This document shows positions 34,036-46,781 of a stretch of DNA of 64,000 nt, piece by piece (position 1 is the first letter of the stretch; the number at the start of each line of letters is the position of its first letter). Location of the stretch: the NCBI RefSeq assembly GCF_019320115.1, contig NC_089584.1, positions 75,206,791-75,270,790 of the forward strand. Direction: 5' to 3'. A program made the translations under genes and the position numbers. The stretch is from Miscanthus floridulus. Taxonomy: Eukaryota > Streptophyta > Magnoliopsida > Poales > Poaceae. The notes beneath the pieces are model-generated. The model was not told the DNA's origin. It made no database searches and saw nothing but the letters and a program-made list of their open reading frames with translations.

Positions 34036-34736
34036 TGACACATGTGGTAGCACACAGAGACAAAATCTGCAAGCGCATGGGTATCGAAGTAGTTTTCACC
34101 AAAAGTATTATCGAGTATCGTATCAACGGAGAAACATGTGTGTTGTATATTTATGGTTTGTCCAGGGATAACAATCATGGTTGAAGTATGAGTAGAGAGG
34201 ATTCCTATGGTTATAACCCTATGCAAAGCAAGGCTTATGATTCTAAAATGAGGATATCGCTTAGATGGTTCTTCTCTTGATGCCCTGATCCTGAAATGAG
34301 GATATGAATTAGGGTTTCAGGATGGCTCTAGGGAGGGGGTTGGGGCTGCTATATATGGGGGTGCATGGCACCCTCTGCCTCTTAGTTAGCCTCATTGGTA
34401 CTAAACTTTCCACCATATCTCTCAATTAATCCCGCAGCTCATGATGTGGAGTTTTTCTTTTTTTTGAAATTTATATCTTTTCATTCCGAGCTCCAAATAT
34501 AGCAAATTATATATCCATTTCGATCAGCTCGACGAGCTCTTCGCAATGGTGCACTCCAATTCACCATTTGAGATAATTTTGTTCTGTGAAAAAATAAATA
34601 TCCTGCGAGACAAGTGAGAGCACCAAAACTCATGGAACTTGTTTGAATCAAACCCTATAACTATGTTTGGTGATGGAATTAAGTATATATGCTGGTTATA
34701 TTGATGGTTTATAATTGGTATTAACGACCACCAACA
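34036..34736 (-). repeat. 3' LTR of the Athila-type element
   Basis: 701 bp, TG at 34036 (TGACACATGTGG) to CA at 34736 (GACCACCAACA). A minus-strand TATA box (complement of CTATATATGG) lies at 34350-34358. The purine-rich tract adjoins its right edge. Confidence 0.72.
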
Positions 34737-35538
34737 AGCTTCCCCACACTTAACCTTTGCTAGTCCCTAAGCAAAGCTAAACTTGGACAATGGATCAGGA
34801 GTTGCATCAATGTTTTCACTCCTCAAAAGTACACATGCGTTCAAACAAGAATTCTCCTCCGGATTAGAATAAACTGATATGACTTTTAAACTTACCCATA
34901 TTACCTTCAATCATGGGGATTATTAGCCTTTAATTGGGTCTTGAGCAATTAAAAGACATAATGATCAAGTCAAGCACTATGTTTCAAGTTCCTTGTTCCA
35001 CCATTGTTCCAGAGTTTTTGTAAGTTTTCAAAATAAAACTCAGAGATTTCATTGTGACAGTCTCAAGTCTCTCAATATATGTGATATTTATGGATCCTCA
35101 CCAAGGCAATAATGATATTATGTCTTTCTCTTCCCACCACTAAGGCTTTATGTGGAGTTCATAGGTAGGGAGAAAGCTAGAGCATACTTGTAGTGCATAT
35201 ATTGTAAAGTCAAACAATGGATCCAAAGAGAGTTGAGTCATACAATCAAATCAAGATGTGTATGTGTGTGGATGTATGGTGGATATATTTGGTGGCTAAC
35301 CTAATTCTACTTTGCTCCTTGAAAACTTATCTCTCTTTTCAAACTTGGAAACATTTTTTGCAAGACAACAGGGGCTATCTTTTTCATCTCTTTTTTTATT
35401 TTTAGGCGAGCATTTGAGTACCCATTGTTTTCAATATCTTGGACACTTGTCCATTTTTTCAACTCTTTTTTTCTTTTTTTATGAATAACTTTTGCATAGC
35501 CCCATGTCTCTTTTCTGCAACAAAACTTTGAGAGATAG
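34737..35538 (-). other. Athila 3' non-coding region (left of element B)
   Basis: Begins with AGCTTCCCCACACTTAACC, the complement of the polypurine tract. Otherwise AT-rich without a supported gene; continues at 56942 across the element B insertion. Confidence 0.6.
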
Positions 35539-36062
35539 TGTCAGTGTAGAAAGTGACCAACAAGTAAATATTTGTAGTTTTGCCATACGTTGTGATCGGA
35601 GGTGGCCTAACACTCAAGGACAGATGGTTTATACTGGTTCAAGCAATGTACCCTACGTCCAGTTTGAGTTGGTCGGTGACTTTATTCCTGAGCCCAGGTG
35701 CTCGAAGTTTGATGTGGGGTTACAAACGAGAAGGAGAAAGATGGGGGGTACAAGAGGTCTGGTTGCACTCCGGTCGGAAGGGCCAAGAGTGACAGGAGCC
35801 CCGCTATGAGCTAAGTGTTCTAGCGTGTGCTCGTGGTTTGAACCTGGTGGTTCTGCTGTTGTGTAGTAGTGAACTTGATTGATCTAATGAATTTGAATCC
35901 ACCTATCTATTGGAAGAGAGCGCATCCCCTTTTATAGATGAAGGAGATGGCCTTACAAGTGAGAGGGAAGAAGTACGTTTGCTGCTAAGTCTTGCTTCCC
36001 ATGCCAGCGGGTACAAGATGATGGTAGGCACCCATAATATTGTTGGATGTCAGATGCACGTG
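35539..36062 (-). repeat. Element B 3' LTR, part 1 (interrupted)
   Basis: TGTCAGTGTAGAAAGTGACC onward matches 55701-56212; it stops at ...GATGCACGTG, where the LARD-like element is inserted. TATA box complement at 35930-35939. Confidence 0.9.
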
Positions 36063-39000
36063 TATAACACCCTAAAATTAGCTACTTTCTAAAAGGAGAA
36101 ATGATTTATGTTAATTGTTTTGTGCTCTTAAAAACATAGGTAAAAGAAGATTTAAAATCCAACATAAGGGTAGCAACATGTTTGCACATACATGCCGTTG
36201 CATTGATACTTTTGTGATGAGTGGTTTGAAAAATAAATTTAGATCTCAATCTTTAAAATATTGTTTTCAAGTAGTTTTTTTAAAAAGAATATGAAAATTT
36301 ACAAAAACAAAAGTTAGATAAGATGCCTTGTTTTCAAAATCCAAAGGCTTGGAAAAGGTTTTAAGGCGCGTTAGAATGATGTCTCTCTTTCCGGGAGTCT
36401 TTCCGACCTTTGTCGGGATTAAATTCCTATTTTTTGAAGCTTTGTCTTTTTCCTCGATCAATCTAAAAGTCTTTTCCAGGAGCTAAAACCACTTTGGTAG
36501 TGTTCCTTATTCTTCCATCTATCCCTACGATTTTTTCTGGAATTTTTTGGAACTCAGAGATATTTTTCGTAGCCTAAATAGTAATTCTCGATTTTCTGTA
36601 ATTACTTTAATTCCGAAAATCAATAATTAATAAATATCTTCACTTTCAAAATCTCCAAACACTATGTATATATATATGACATCGTAGCCCTCGACGCGAG
36701 GATTCCAGAAGTACAGCCCGTTTTTCGAGCCGTCACTCGTAGCCCCGCAGATCAGACGCTGAAGTTCGGCACAGCTAGGTTTCCGGCGAACTCTTTGGCG
36801 AGCTTTTTCGGCCACCTCGGACGTCTCCGGCGAAAACCGCCACCACAACAAGGTAGATCTCATCGTTCTCTACACCATAGCGTCCTTCTTTTATCGAATC
36901 TATCGCTTTTTGACCATTTCCTGTTCATTTTTCTTTCTCCGGCGAGGTAACCGGCGAACTTCACCATAGATTTCTCTGTTTCAGGCCATCTCCAGCCATG
37001 GCCGTGGCCCTCCTCGCCTAGGGCCTGCCGCCGCCGCCCCTGGCCCTCACCCACGCCGCGTGGCCCCTAGCCCCCTGTCCTCAGCGCGCGAGCGGCAGGC
37101 ATGGCCACCGCCTGCTGCCTGCCTGGCCTGGCCGCCGCCTGCTGCCTGCTCGGCCTGGCCAGCCACCGCTGCTGCCCTTTGCACGCGTGGCGGGCTACCA
37201 GACGCGCGGCCGCGTGCCGCCGCTGGCCTGCCAGGTCCCTCCGTCCCCTTCCCTACGTGGAGCAACGCAGCAGCTTCCAGCCATGTATGTACGTTGTGTT
37301 CTGTTCGTTCCTGACGAAGATGAATGAACCAAGGTACAAGATGAACTATTTACGATTTTGCCATCCTTCTTTTAATCCCCGCCATTTAATCGATTTAGCT
37401 CCGTTTCAGTCCGTTCTAGTTGCGTTAGTTTCATGTCGTCGAGAACTACGTAGTAGCGCTATTAGTTTTCATATCACATGCTTATGAATTTATTTTATTA
37501 AAATATTAATTGTGTCTATAATTAATTAATCGTTGATTAATTAAAGTCGATTTAGGTTTCAAATTTCGATTCGATTGTGCGAGTTTGATCGCAGTGTGTG
37601 ATACATGTTAGCAGCGAGGTTTAACATGTCTCACATCTTGGAAATTTATAAGTTAAATATTAATTTGATTAATGATTATTCAATAACTTTTTAATTAAAA
37701 GTAATTTAAGTTTTAATTCCGTTTTGCACCGTTTAAGTTGCGGTTGGTTCGTGTTGACGTGATCTATATGTTAGTAACAACGTTTATCATGTCACATGAT
37801 TTTGTATGTATAATTAAATATTAAAATGACTAAATATGCATGCAAATAGTTTTATGATTAAGTAATATATGTTTCATATCTTGGCAATTCATATATAATA
37901 TTAATATGATTAATTGTTGATATTAATATGCTTTTCAATTATAAGTTTGATTAGTTTAAACTCGTTGTATATATGATAAACTTGTATAGATGCTCTCACA
38001 TGCATTTTACTTTTGCAAAGTTAAAGTTTAACTTGCTTAATCTACATGGCAACATTTATGAATAAAATATGATTACTTTAACTCAGTTTCTAAATTAAAA
38101 TACAATTTGCTTAGTTTAACAACATGTGATATACAATTCGATTATGTGCTCTCACATGTCAACTTGTATTTGCAAGTTAAAATTGAATTAGCATAAATGG
38201 TATCGAGATATTTATAAATAAAATTTGATTAGTTAAACACGTTGCATGTGTGATAAACTCGTTTAGTTGCTTTCACATATACTTTATTTTGCAAAGATGT
38301 AGCTTAACTTGATTAAATTATGTTTTACCTGATCCAAATTAATAACACCTTCACATGGTTTTTCTTAATTAAAATAAATCAAGCATTTAGGCTTTTCTTT
38401 TATAATATAGAACTCCGGTAGTCGTTTCTTTTGTACCATAGTTTCGTTATCGGTGTGTACTACGCAGTGGCGTTAGTGGTTCTCATGTTACTCAAATGTG
38501 TTTTGGCGGTTAAAAAGTTAATTGTATTAATACTATCACTTGCATCGTTTTCGGAATATGGAGTCAATATAGGTTTTATACTACGCTCTTTCTTAAGCAA
38601 TGAAACAAGTTGATTAATGAAAATATTTACATGTGTTTCTACAATTAAAATAAGTTAGATGGATAGGTTTTATTTTCCATTGCTTCGATAGTCGCTTTTT
38701 CGTTGAATCACATATAGCGTGTCTTTTGCGTCTGTGTGTTCATAGCGATGCATAGAATCGTATTTCAAACTCTTTTACTTATTTTTCTATGATTGGTGTA
38801 TTGTTCTGATATAGTTGCAATTGTATGCTATGCATGTATGTGTATGGATGTTGTGTGGTGTTCTACGATTACGTCCAATCGGTGAGATATACGTGGTGAT
38901 CCAGAAGAAGAAGAAGAACGTTGAAGATCAAAGCTTACCGAAGGATCGATATTTAAGGCAAGTGTACCAAAGGCCCCTTGTTACTTATGAACTATTACCA

Positions 39001-40131
39001 TTCATATTCATGCATGTGTCTAAATTGAAATACCTTTAAGGACTTTATCTAGATGAATACTTGTACCACATATCCTTGTTACCTAGGGTTTGGGTATGCA
39101 TTTTGGATAGATGCTGTAGTGCTGAACATAGAATAATAGTTAAACATGATTAAAGACATTATGCAATATGATAACATGAAGCTTTGTAGCAACAGATAGA
39201 GGGCTAGAGTACGGGGTTGAGTACTCTAGTGCCTCTCCATAAGGACTTAATCTTGAAGCAGCAACCCAGGAGGTTTCGTACAACCCCGAGTGTCATATGG
39301 CTCTGACTTTAACCTGTTAACTAGATTGTACTAGCTCATCTGTAGCTCTAGTACGGGTAAGAGGGTATCTTTCCTTTTTCTTCTAGGGTGTGTACCGTGC
39401 TGCGATGCCCATGTGTGCCACTCCTTTGTAGCTACGACTTGTTAGTGCAACTAGCTAAGGGTTTCATAGTGATACCCTGCCACAGTTCCTGGGAAGAGGT
39501 GTAGTGGGCCTTGCAAACCTCGGCATTGGGAATCACGGCTCGGTGGGTAAAGATGTACAATTTTTACAGAAATAATTAACCTGTTATAACAGCCGTGCTC
39601 ACGGATATGAGCGGTCTGGATCCTTCAAGATTAGTGGTTACTGTGGATGGTGGATGGTTGGGAATTGAGATAAACTTGACTATACTTTAATATCATTTGG
39701 GAATTGGGATTGTTCATTAAAGTAGTGATTCAGGATGCTAAAATTTGATTAACTAAAATTGTGAACCGCAGTCAAACAGTGTCAAGCCTTTTTGAGCCTC
39801 ATAGATCCCTTTGATATACTTGCTAAGCATGGTGAGCTTACACTTGCTTTACATCCAATGAAAATCCCAGATGGGTACCAGATTGCTGGCTTGGAGGAGT
39901 TAGGCTTGTGGTCAACCAGTCAGTTGTCCCTGTGGATTTGGAGTCTTTGCCAGAAGATCGGAGTTGACTTTCCGCTGTCTATACTCTGAGGTTATTTTCC
40001 TTTTACTAAATACGTTATGTAATAAGTATTGTCTCTTGATATTACCCTTAATTGTGGCTATATGTGAGAGTTGACTTCCTAGGCTCACATATAGTGTGTT
40101 TCTGGTTTTATCTTTAAAATCGGGTGCTACA
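36063..40131 (+). repeat. LARD 5' LTR
   Basis: Starts TATAACACCCTAAAATTAGC, not TG, and ends GGGTGCTACA. Features along it: TATA-like run 36665-36677; a GC-rich island about 36980-37300 in otherwise AT-rich sequence; three diverged repeats with CTCTCACATG...TTTGCAAAG words at about 37990-38300; and small frames shared with the other LTR that are not genes. Confidence 0.9.
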
Positions 40132-40134
40132 AAG

Positions 40135-40147
40135 TGGTATCAGAGCA
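40135..40147 (+). promoter_or_regulatory. LARD primer binding site
   Basis: TGGTATCAGAGCA, an exact initiator-Met-tRNA primer site, three bases after the LTR end. Confidence 0.93.
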
Positions 40148-42998
40148 ATGCTGACTGTAGGACGTAAGCCTAGTTAGCACTAGTCATTTCTGAAAACCTA
40201 TTTTTCAATAAAATTATTTTTCCACCTCCTTGACTCATTGAATTGAATATTTCCAATCCTTGTCCTATTGTCTCCTCTCCTTGATAGCTTCCTTTGAGCT
40301 ATACTTTCTTATCTCCTTGAGTTGTTGTTCTTGATCTCTTGCAAAACTTTCTAGTCTCACCTCTATTCAAATTTCCAAAGCCATGTTAAGAAGTTTTCCC
40401 CTAAGAATGCCCACCAAGTAGCTAGAAGGAACGATTAGTAACGCACTTGTATTTTGTGTTTGGATGGTTTGTCCTTATGTTATGGTTGAGTTGGATTTTT
40501 GTTATGAGTGCAATGAATTTGTGGGTTATGCTCACAATTTCATTAAAGGTTTAAAGTATAAGGGATAAGGAAATAAATAGTATGGCTTCTCTTTCTCTTG
40601 TTTCCTGCTTTCTATCTTCAGGAGCAGTCTGTCTTCTATGGCCTATGTCTCCAACCTTTGTTTAACCAAAAATTCTAAGAAAAATCTGGGTGAAAGTATA
40701 CTTCAAGATCTTTCTTTTCCCGCAAGAGTCACCTTGATAGCATTTCTAGATTGGGAGATATGAAAATCACAAGATGATACATCTGCGCTGTCAAGAATCT
40801 AGAACAATTCCTGTTGAGCAAAGATTTCGACCAAGTTAATTGCAGAATCTAAAGGAGTGGTCTAAAAGAAAGTTGTGGGTAATTTGATAATATTTCCAAT
40901 GGTTTAAGACGCAACTTTATTGGATAAACAGAACTCAAGATATGGAAGTTTTTCTGTGCTTCTGTTATCTATCTATGGGAAGGATCAATTTTTCTTATTC
41001 TTATCTATGTTCACAAGCTCTTTGGGATGTCAGAGGATGGTAATACACCATGAAAAAAGTTTCATGTTGGATGTTGGTGCCCCTATCTCAACTCTTCTTA
41101 AGGGGGGTAGCCAAGCTAAGAGTGTTGCGAGTTGGTGATCTACAAGGAGTTTGGATCCACGTCAAGATTGACCTTCGAGCTAGCTATGGTTGGGAGTTTG
41201 ATCTTCACGTACCTAGGATATAGACATATACAAAAGAGTTGCAAGAATGCTCAGGACTAAGATTAACTCTTAAAAACAATTGGATTGGTTTTGGTTTCTA
41301 TTTAAAGCTCTTTCCTTGAAATGAAATCTTCGAAAGATGTTGGAAAATGAATTAACAACCTTTTGATTCAAGAACTTTAAAAAAAACTTCTTCAAAAGTT
41401 GATTTGAACTAAGTTCAAAAAGGGTTTAAGTTTGTTTTCTCATTTTCAAGTGTTGGTATTCGAAACTTAATTTCAAAAGTATTTCACCAAAGAATAAGAG
41501 TTGATTTGAAAAGAGTATTAGAGTTTAAAAGATTCAAAAAGTGTTGCTAAAGACTATATTTGAGACATTTCAAAAGTTTTGATTTGAGTTTTGAAAGACT
41601 CTTTTGCTCATTCAAAAGAAAACAATTTGATTTGAGCTGCTTCACTCAAGGCTCTAGTTTAAAAACAGATATTCATAAAAAGTTTGAAGTATCCGATTCC
41701 TAAAACTTCAAAAAGTTGAAAGTGAAATCAGATTTGAAAACCCACTTTGCTTTGAACTAAATTTCAAAAAGAGTAAAATGTATTCAGTTACTCTTCGAAG
41801 TGTTATTTAAAAAAACACTTTTGAACCATTTTATTCTAAAACACTTTGAAAATGACTCTAAAGTGTTTTTAAAATGGGTTGTTTGGAAAAGACCGTTTAA
41901 AAAAAACAATTTGAGTTATCTTAGTTCAAATTTTATTTGAAAGGTGTTCAAAATGCTTTGAAGATATTTTACAAAAGTTTGAAAAATTTGGTTCAAAAGT
42001 TTGCAACAATTTGCATTTGGAAACTGAGCACTTTTGACTTTGAATTAGAATTATGTTTGATTTCTAAACAAAATTTGAAAAGAAAAGGTTTGAGTTGACT
42101 TCAAAAGTGTATTTCTAAAAGAGGTCTTCCAAAATGGTTCGAAAGGGTTGAAAATTATTTGATTTGATTCCCCAAAAGTCTTATTCCAAAAAGAACTTAA
42201 ACATGTGTGTTAAGTCTTTTGTTTGACTTCAAAGAAAATGGGAATTGAAAACTTACTCTCTTTATTTCTAAAGTAGTTTTGAAATTGATTTGGTTTCATT
42301 TTAGAAATCCCAAAAGAGTTCATTCAAAATGATTTGAAAATAAAGTTTGAATGTTTCATTTGTTTTCTAAAATCTTAAAAATCCCTTGTTTGAAACATAT
42401 TTCAAAAGAACCTGAGTTGATTTGTCTGCTCTCTATTTGAGATTTGATTATAAAGTCAAGTTTTCAAATGAGTTTGAAAAACAAAGTTTACTATGTTTAC
42501 TTGAGTTTCCAATGATTAGAAAATGGTTGGGTTTATTTCAAAAACCTTAAAAACATTTATTCAAAAGAGTTTCAAAACATGGTTGAAATATTTTCCTAAA
42601 TTCTAAGCATAAAACATATTTTGAAAGCTATTTCAAAAAGAGTTGAAAAAGAAAATTTGTTCGGTTTTGATTTGAAGACTTCCTTTTGAAAAGTAAAACA
42701 TTTCAAAATGCATAAAAAAGAACCATAGAATTCAAAGTTCTGATTCAAGCTAAGCAAGATCTTTTGGAAGCTTAACATATGGATAATAAGATTCATTGGA
42801 ATGAATTAAGAGAAGCAACAAGATCGGACTTAGAATAAGATGGAATAAGAATCTGCAAGAGTAGCCACATGATGAATTATCATACAACGCAAGGTGAGTA
42901 TCAAGATGGTGTTGCTCAATGAAGTGAAGAAGATCCTAAGTTGAAGTATCCCTCTCTTCTTTGCTCTTCTTCTTCGAATCTCGGGGACAAGATTCATC
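40148..42998 (+). other. LARD internal domain, non-coding
   Basis: No frame longer than about 70 codons is meaningful. From about 41250 to 42780 the sequence is dominated by TTTGAAA, TTTCAAAA and AAAGTTTG words in changing order, giving potential for many short hairpins. Around it the composition is ordinary AT-rich. In known LARDs this domain is conserved as structured RNA, possibly for packaging; that is an analogy here. Confidence 0.7.
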
Positions 42999-43010
42999 TT
43001 AGGGGGGTAG
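42999..43010 (+). promoter_or_regulatory. LARD polypurine tract
   Basis: TTAGGGGGGTAG lies three bases before the 3' LTR, preceded by TCTCGGGGACAAGATTCATC, as in chromovirus-type gypsy elements. Confidence 0.85.
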
Positions 43011-43013
43011 AAT

Positions 43014-46000
43014 TATAATACCCTAAAATTAGCTACTTTCTAAAAGGAGAAATGATTTCTGTTAATTATTTTGTGCTCTTAAAAACATAGGTAAAAGAAG
43101 ATTTAAAATCCAACATAAGGGTAGCAACATGTTTGCGCATACATGCCGTTGCATTGATACTTTTGTGATGAGTGGTTTGAAAAATAAATTCAAATCTCAA
43201 TCTTTAAAATATTGTTTTCAAGTAGTTTTTTTAAAAAGAATATGAAAACTTGCAAAAACAAAAGTTAGATAAGATGCCTTGTTTTCAAAATCCAAAGGCT
43301 TGGAAAAGGTTTTAAGGCGCGTTAGAACGATGTCTCTCTTTCCGGGAATCTTTCCGACCTTTGTCGGGATTAAATTCCTATTTTTTGAAGCTGTGTCTTT
43401 TTCCTCGATCAATCTAAAAGTCTTTTCCAGGAGCTAAAACCACTTTGGTAGTGTTCCTTATTCTTCCATCTATCCCTACGAATTTTTCTGAAATTTTTTG
43501 AAACTCAGAGATATTTTTCGTAGCCTAAATAGTAATTCCCAATTTTCTGTAATTACTTTAATTCCGAAAATCAATAATTAATAAATATCTTCACTTTCCA
43601 AAATCTCCAAACACTATGTATATATATATGACGGCGTAGCACTCGACGCGAGGATTCTAGAAGTACAGCTCGTTTTTCGAGCCGCCACTCGTAGCCCCGC
43701 AGATCGGACGCCGAAGTTCGGCACAGCTAGGTTTCCGGCGAACTCTTCGGCGAGCTTTTCCGGCCACCTCGGACGTCTCCGGCGAAAACCGCCACCACAA
43801 CAAGGTAGATCTCGTCGTTCTCTACACCGTAACATCCTTCTTTTATCGAATCTATCACTGTTTGACCATTTCCCGTTCATTTTTCTTTCTCCGGCGAGGT
43901 AACCGGCGAACTTCACCATAGATTTCTCTGTTTCAGGCCATCTCCGGCCATGGCCGTGGCCCTCCTCGCCTAGGGCCTGGTGCCGCCGCCCCTAGCCCTC
44001 ACCCACGCCGCGCGGCCCCCCAGCCCCCTGTCCTCAGCGCGCGAGCGGCAGGCATGGCCGCCGCCTGTTGCCTGCCCGGCCTGGCCGCCGCTGCCTGCTC
44101 GGCCTGGCTAGCCGCCGCTGCTGCCCTTTGCACGCGTGGCGGGCTGCCAGACGCGCGGCCGCGTGCCGCCGCCAGCCTGCCAGGTCCCTCCGTCCCCTTC
44201 CCTGCGTGGAGCAACGCAGCAGCTTCCAGCCATGTATGTACGTTGTGTTCTGTTCGTTCCTGACGAAGATGAATGAACCAAGGTACAAGATGAACTATTT
44301 ACAATTTTGCCATCCTTCTTTTAATCCCCGTCATTTAATCGATTTAGCTCCGTTTTAGTCCGTTCTAGTTGCGTTAGTTTCATGTCATCGAGAACTACGC
44401 AGTAGCACTATTAGTTTTCATATCACATGCTTATGAATTTATTTTATTAAAATATTAATTGTGTCTATAATTAATTAATCATTGATTAATTAAAGTCGAT
44501 TTAGGTTTCAAATTTCGATTCGATTGTGCGAGTTTGATCGCAGTGTGTGATACATGTTAGCAGCGAGGTTTAACATGTCTCACATCTTGGAAATTTATAA
44601 GTTAAATATTAATTTGATTAATGATTATTCAATAACTTTTTAATTAAAAGTAATTTAAGTTTTAATTCCGTTTTGCACCGTTTAAGTTGTGATTGGTTCG
44701 TGCTGACGTGATCTATATGTTAGTAACAACGTTTATCATGTCACATGATTTTGTATGTATAATTAAATATTAAAATGATTAAATATGCATGCAAATAGTT
44801 TTATGATTAAGTAATATATGTTTCATATCTTGGCAATTCATATATAATATTAATATGATTAATTGTTGATATTAATATGCTTTTCAATTATAAGTTTGAT
44901 TAGTTTAAACTCGTTGTATATATGATAAACTTGTATAGATGCAAAGATGTAGCTTAACTTGATTAAATTATGTTTTACCTGATCCAAATTAATAACACCT
45001 TCACATGGTTTTTCTTAATTAAAATAAATCAAGCATTTAGGCTTTTCTTTTATAATATAGAACTCCGGTAGTCGTTTCTTTTGTACCATAGTTTCGTTAT
45101 CGGTGTGTACTACGCAGTGGCGTTAGTGGTTCTCATGTTACTCAAATGTGTTTTGGCGGTTAAAAAGTTAATTGTATTAATACTATCACTTGCATCGTTT
45201 TCGGAATATGGAGTCAATATAGGTTTTATACTACGCTCTTTCTTAAGCAATGAAACAAGTTGATTAATGAAAATATTTACATGTGTTTCTACAATTAAAA
45301 TAAGTTAGATGGATAGGTTTTATTTTCCATTGCTTCGATAGTCGCTTTTTCGTTGAATCACATATAGCGTGTCTTTTGCGTCTGTGTGTTCATAGCGATG
45401 CGTAGAATCGTATTTCAAACTCTTTTACTTATTTTTCTATGATTGGTGTATTGTTCTAATATAGTTGCAATTGTATGCTATGCATGTATGTGTATGGATG
45501 TTGTGTGGTGTTCTACGATTACGTCCAATCGGTGAGATATACGTGGTGATCCAGAAGAAGAAGAAGAACGTTGAAGATCAAAGCTTACCGAAGGATCGAT
45601 ATTTAAGGCAAGTGTACCAAAGGCCCCTTGTTACCTATGAACTATTACCATTCATATTCATGCATGTGTCTAAATTGAAATACCTTTAAGGACTTTACCT
45701 AGATGAATACTTGTACCACATATCCTTGTTACCTAGGGTTTGGGTATGCATTTTGGATAGATGCTGTAGTGCTGAACATAGAATAATAGTTAAACATGAT
45801 TAAAGACATTATGCAATATAATAACATGAAGCTTTGTAGCAACAGATAGAGGGCTAGAGTACGGGGTTGAGTACTCTAGTGCCTCTCCATAAGGACTTAA
45901 TCCTGAAGCAGCAACCCAGGAGGTTTCGTACAACCCCGAGTGTCATATGGCTCTGACTTTAACCTGTTAACTAGATTGTACTAGCTCATCTGTAGCTCTA

Positions 46001-46781
46001 GTAAGGGTAAGAGGGTATCTTTCCTTTTTCTTCTAGGGTGTGTACCGTGCTGCGATGCCCACGTGTGCCACTCCTTTGTAGCTATGACTTGTTAGTGCAA
46101 CTAGCTAAGGGTTTCATAGTGATACCCTGCCACACTTCCTAGGAAGAGGTGTAGTGGGCCTTGCAAACCCCGGCATTGGGAATCATGGCTCGGTGGGTAA
46201 AGATGTACAATTTTTGTAGAAATAATTAACCTGTTATAATAGCCGTGCTCACGGATATGAGTGGTCTGGATCCTTCAAGATTAGTGGTTACTGTGGATGG
46301 TGGATGGTTGGGAATTGAGATAAACTTGACTATACTTTAATATCATTTGGGAATTGGGATTGTTCATTAAAGTAGTGATTCAGGATGCTAAAATTTGATT
46401 AACTAAAATTGCGAACCGCAGTCAAACAGTGTCAAGCCTTTTTGAGCCTCATAGATCCCTTTGATATACTTGCTAAGCATGGTGAGCTTACACTTGCTTT
46501 ACATCCAATGAAAATCCTAGATGGGTACCAGATTGCTAGCTTGGAGGAGTTAGGCTTGTGGTCAACCAGTCAGTCATCCCTGTGGATTTGGAGTCTTCGC
46601 CAGAAGATCGGAGTCGACTTTCCGATGTCTATACTCTGAGGTTATTTTCCTTTTACTAAATACATTATGTAATAAGTATTGTCTCTTGATATTACCCTTA
46701 ATTGTGGCTATATGTGAGAGTTGACTTCCTGGGCTCACATATAGTGTGTTTCTGGTTTTGTCTTTAAAACCGGGTGCTACA
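43014..46781 (+). repeat. LARD 3' LTR (about 300 bp shorter)
   Basis: Starts TATAATACCCTAAAATTAGC and ends GGGTGCTACA. It lacks the segment matching about 37994-38292 of the 5' LTR; the junction TATAGATGC/AAAGATGTAG removes two of the three internal repeats. Confidence 0.9.

Larger units (their letters stand above)
36063..46781 (+). mobile_element. LARD-like retrotransposon (4-kb LTRs, no coding capacity), TSD ACGTG
   Basis: LTRs at 36063-40131 (4069 bp) and 43014-46781 (3768 bp) flank a 2882-bp interior. ACGTG occurs on both sides (36058-36062 and 46782-46786), inside an element B LTR whose other copy shows the empty site. A primer binding site (TGGTATCAGAGCA, 40135-40147) and a polypurine tract (TTAGGGGGGTAG, 42999-43010) set the plus orientation. 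No gag or pol frame exists. Very long LTRs with a non-coding interior are the hallmark of large retrotransposon derivatives, first described from barley. The termini resemble those of Tekay/Del-type gypsy elements, a possible helper family. Confidence 0.9.

Noticed and set aside
36995..37487. GC-rich frames in the LARD LTR as a captured gene
   Set aside because: Frames are short, interrupted soon after the ATG and differ in phase between LTR copies; reported only as a compositional island.
38431..38613. 60-codon frame identical at 45081-45263 and a 74-codon frame at 38815/45465
   Set aside because: They lie in the duplicated LARD LTRs; identity reflects recent LTR duplication, not coding constraint.
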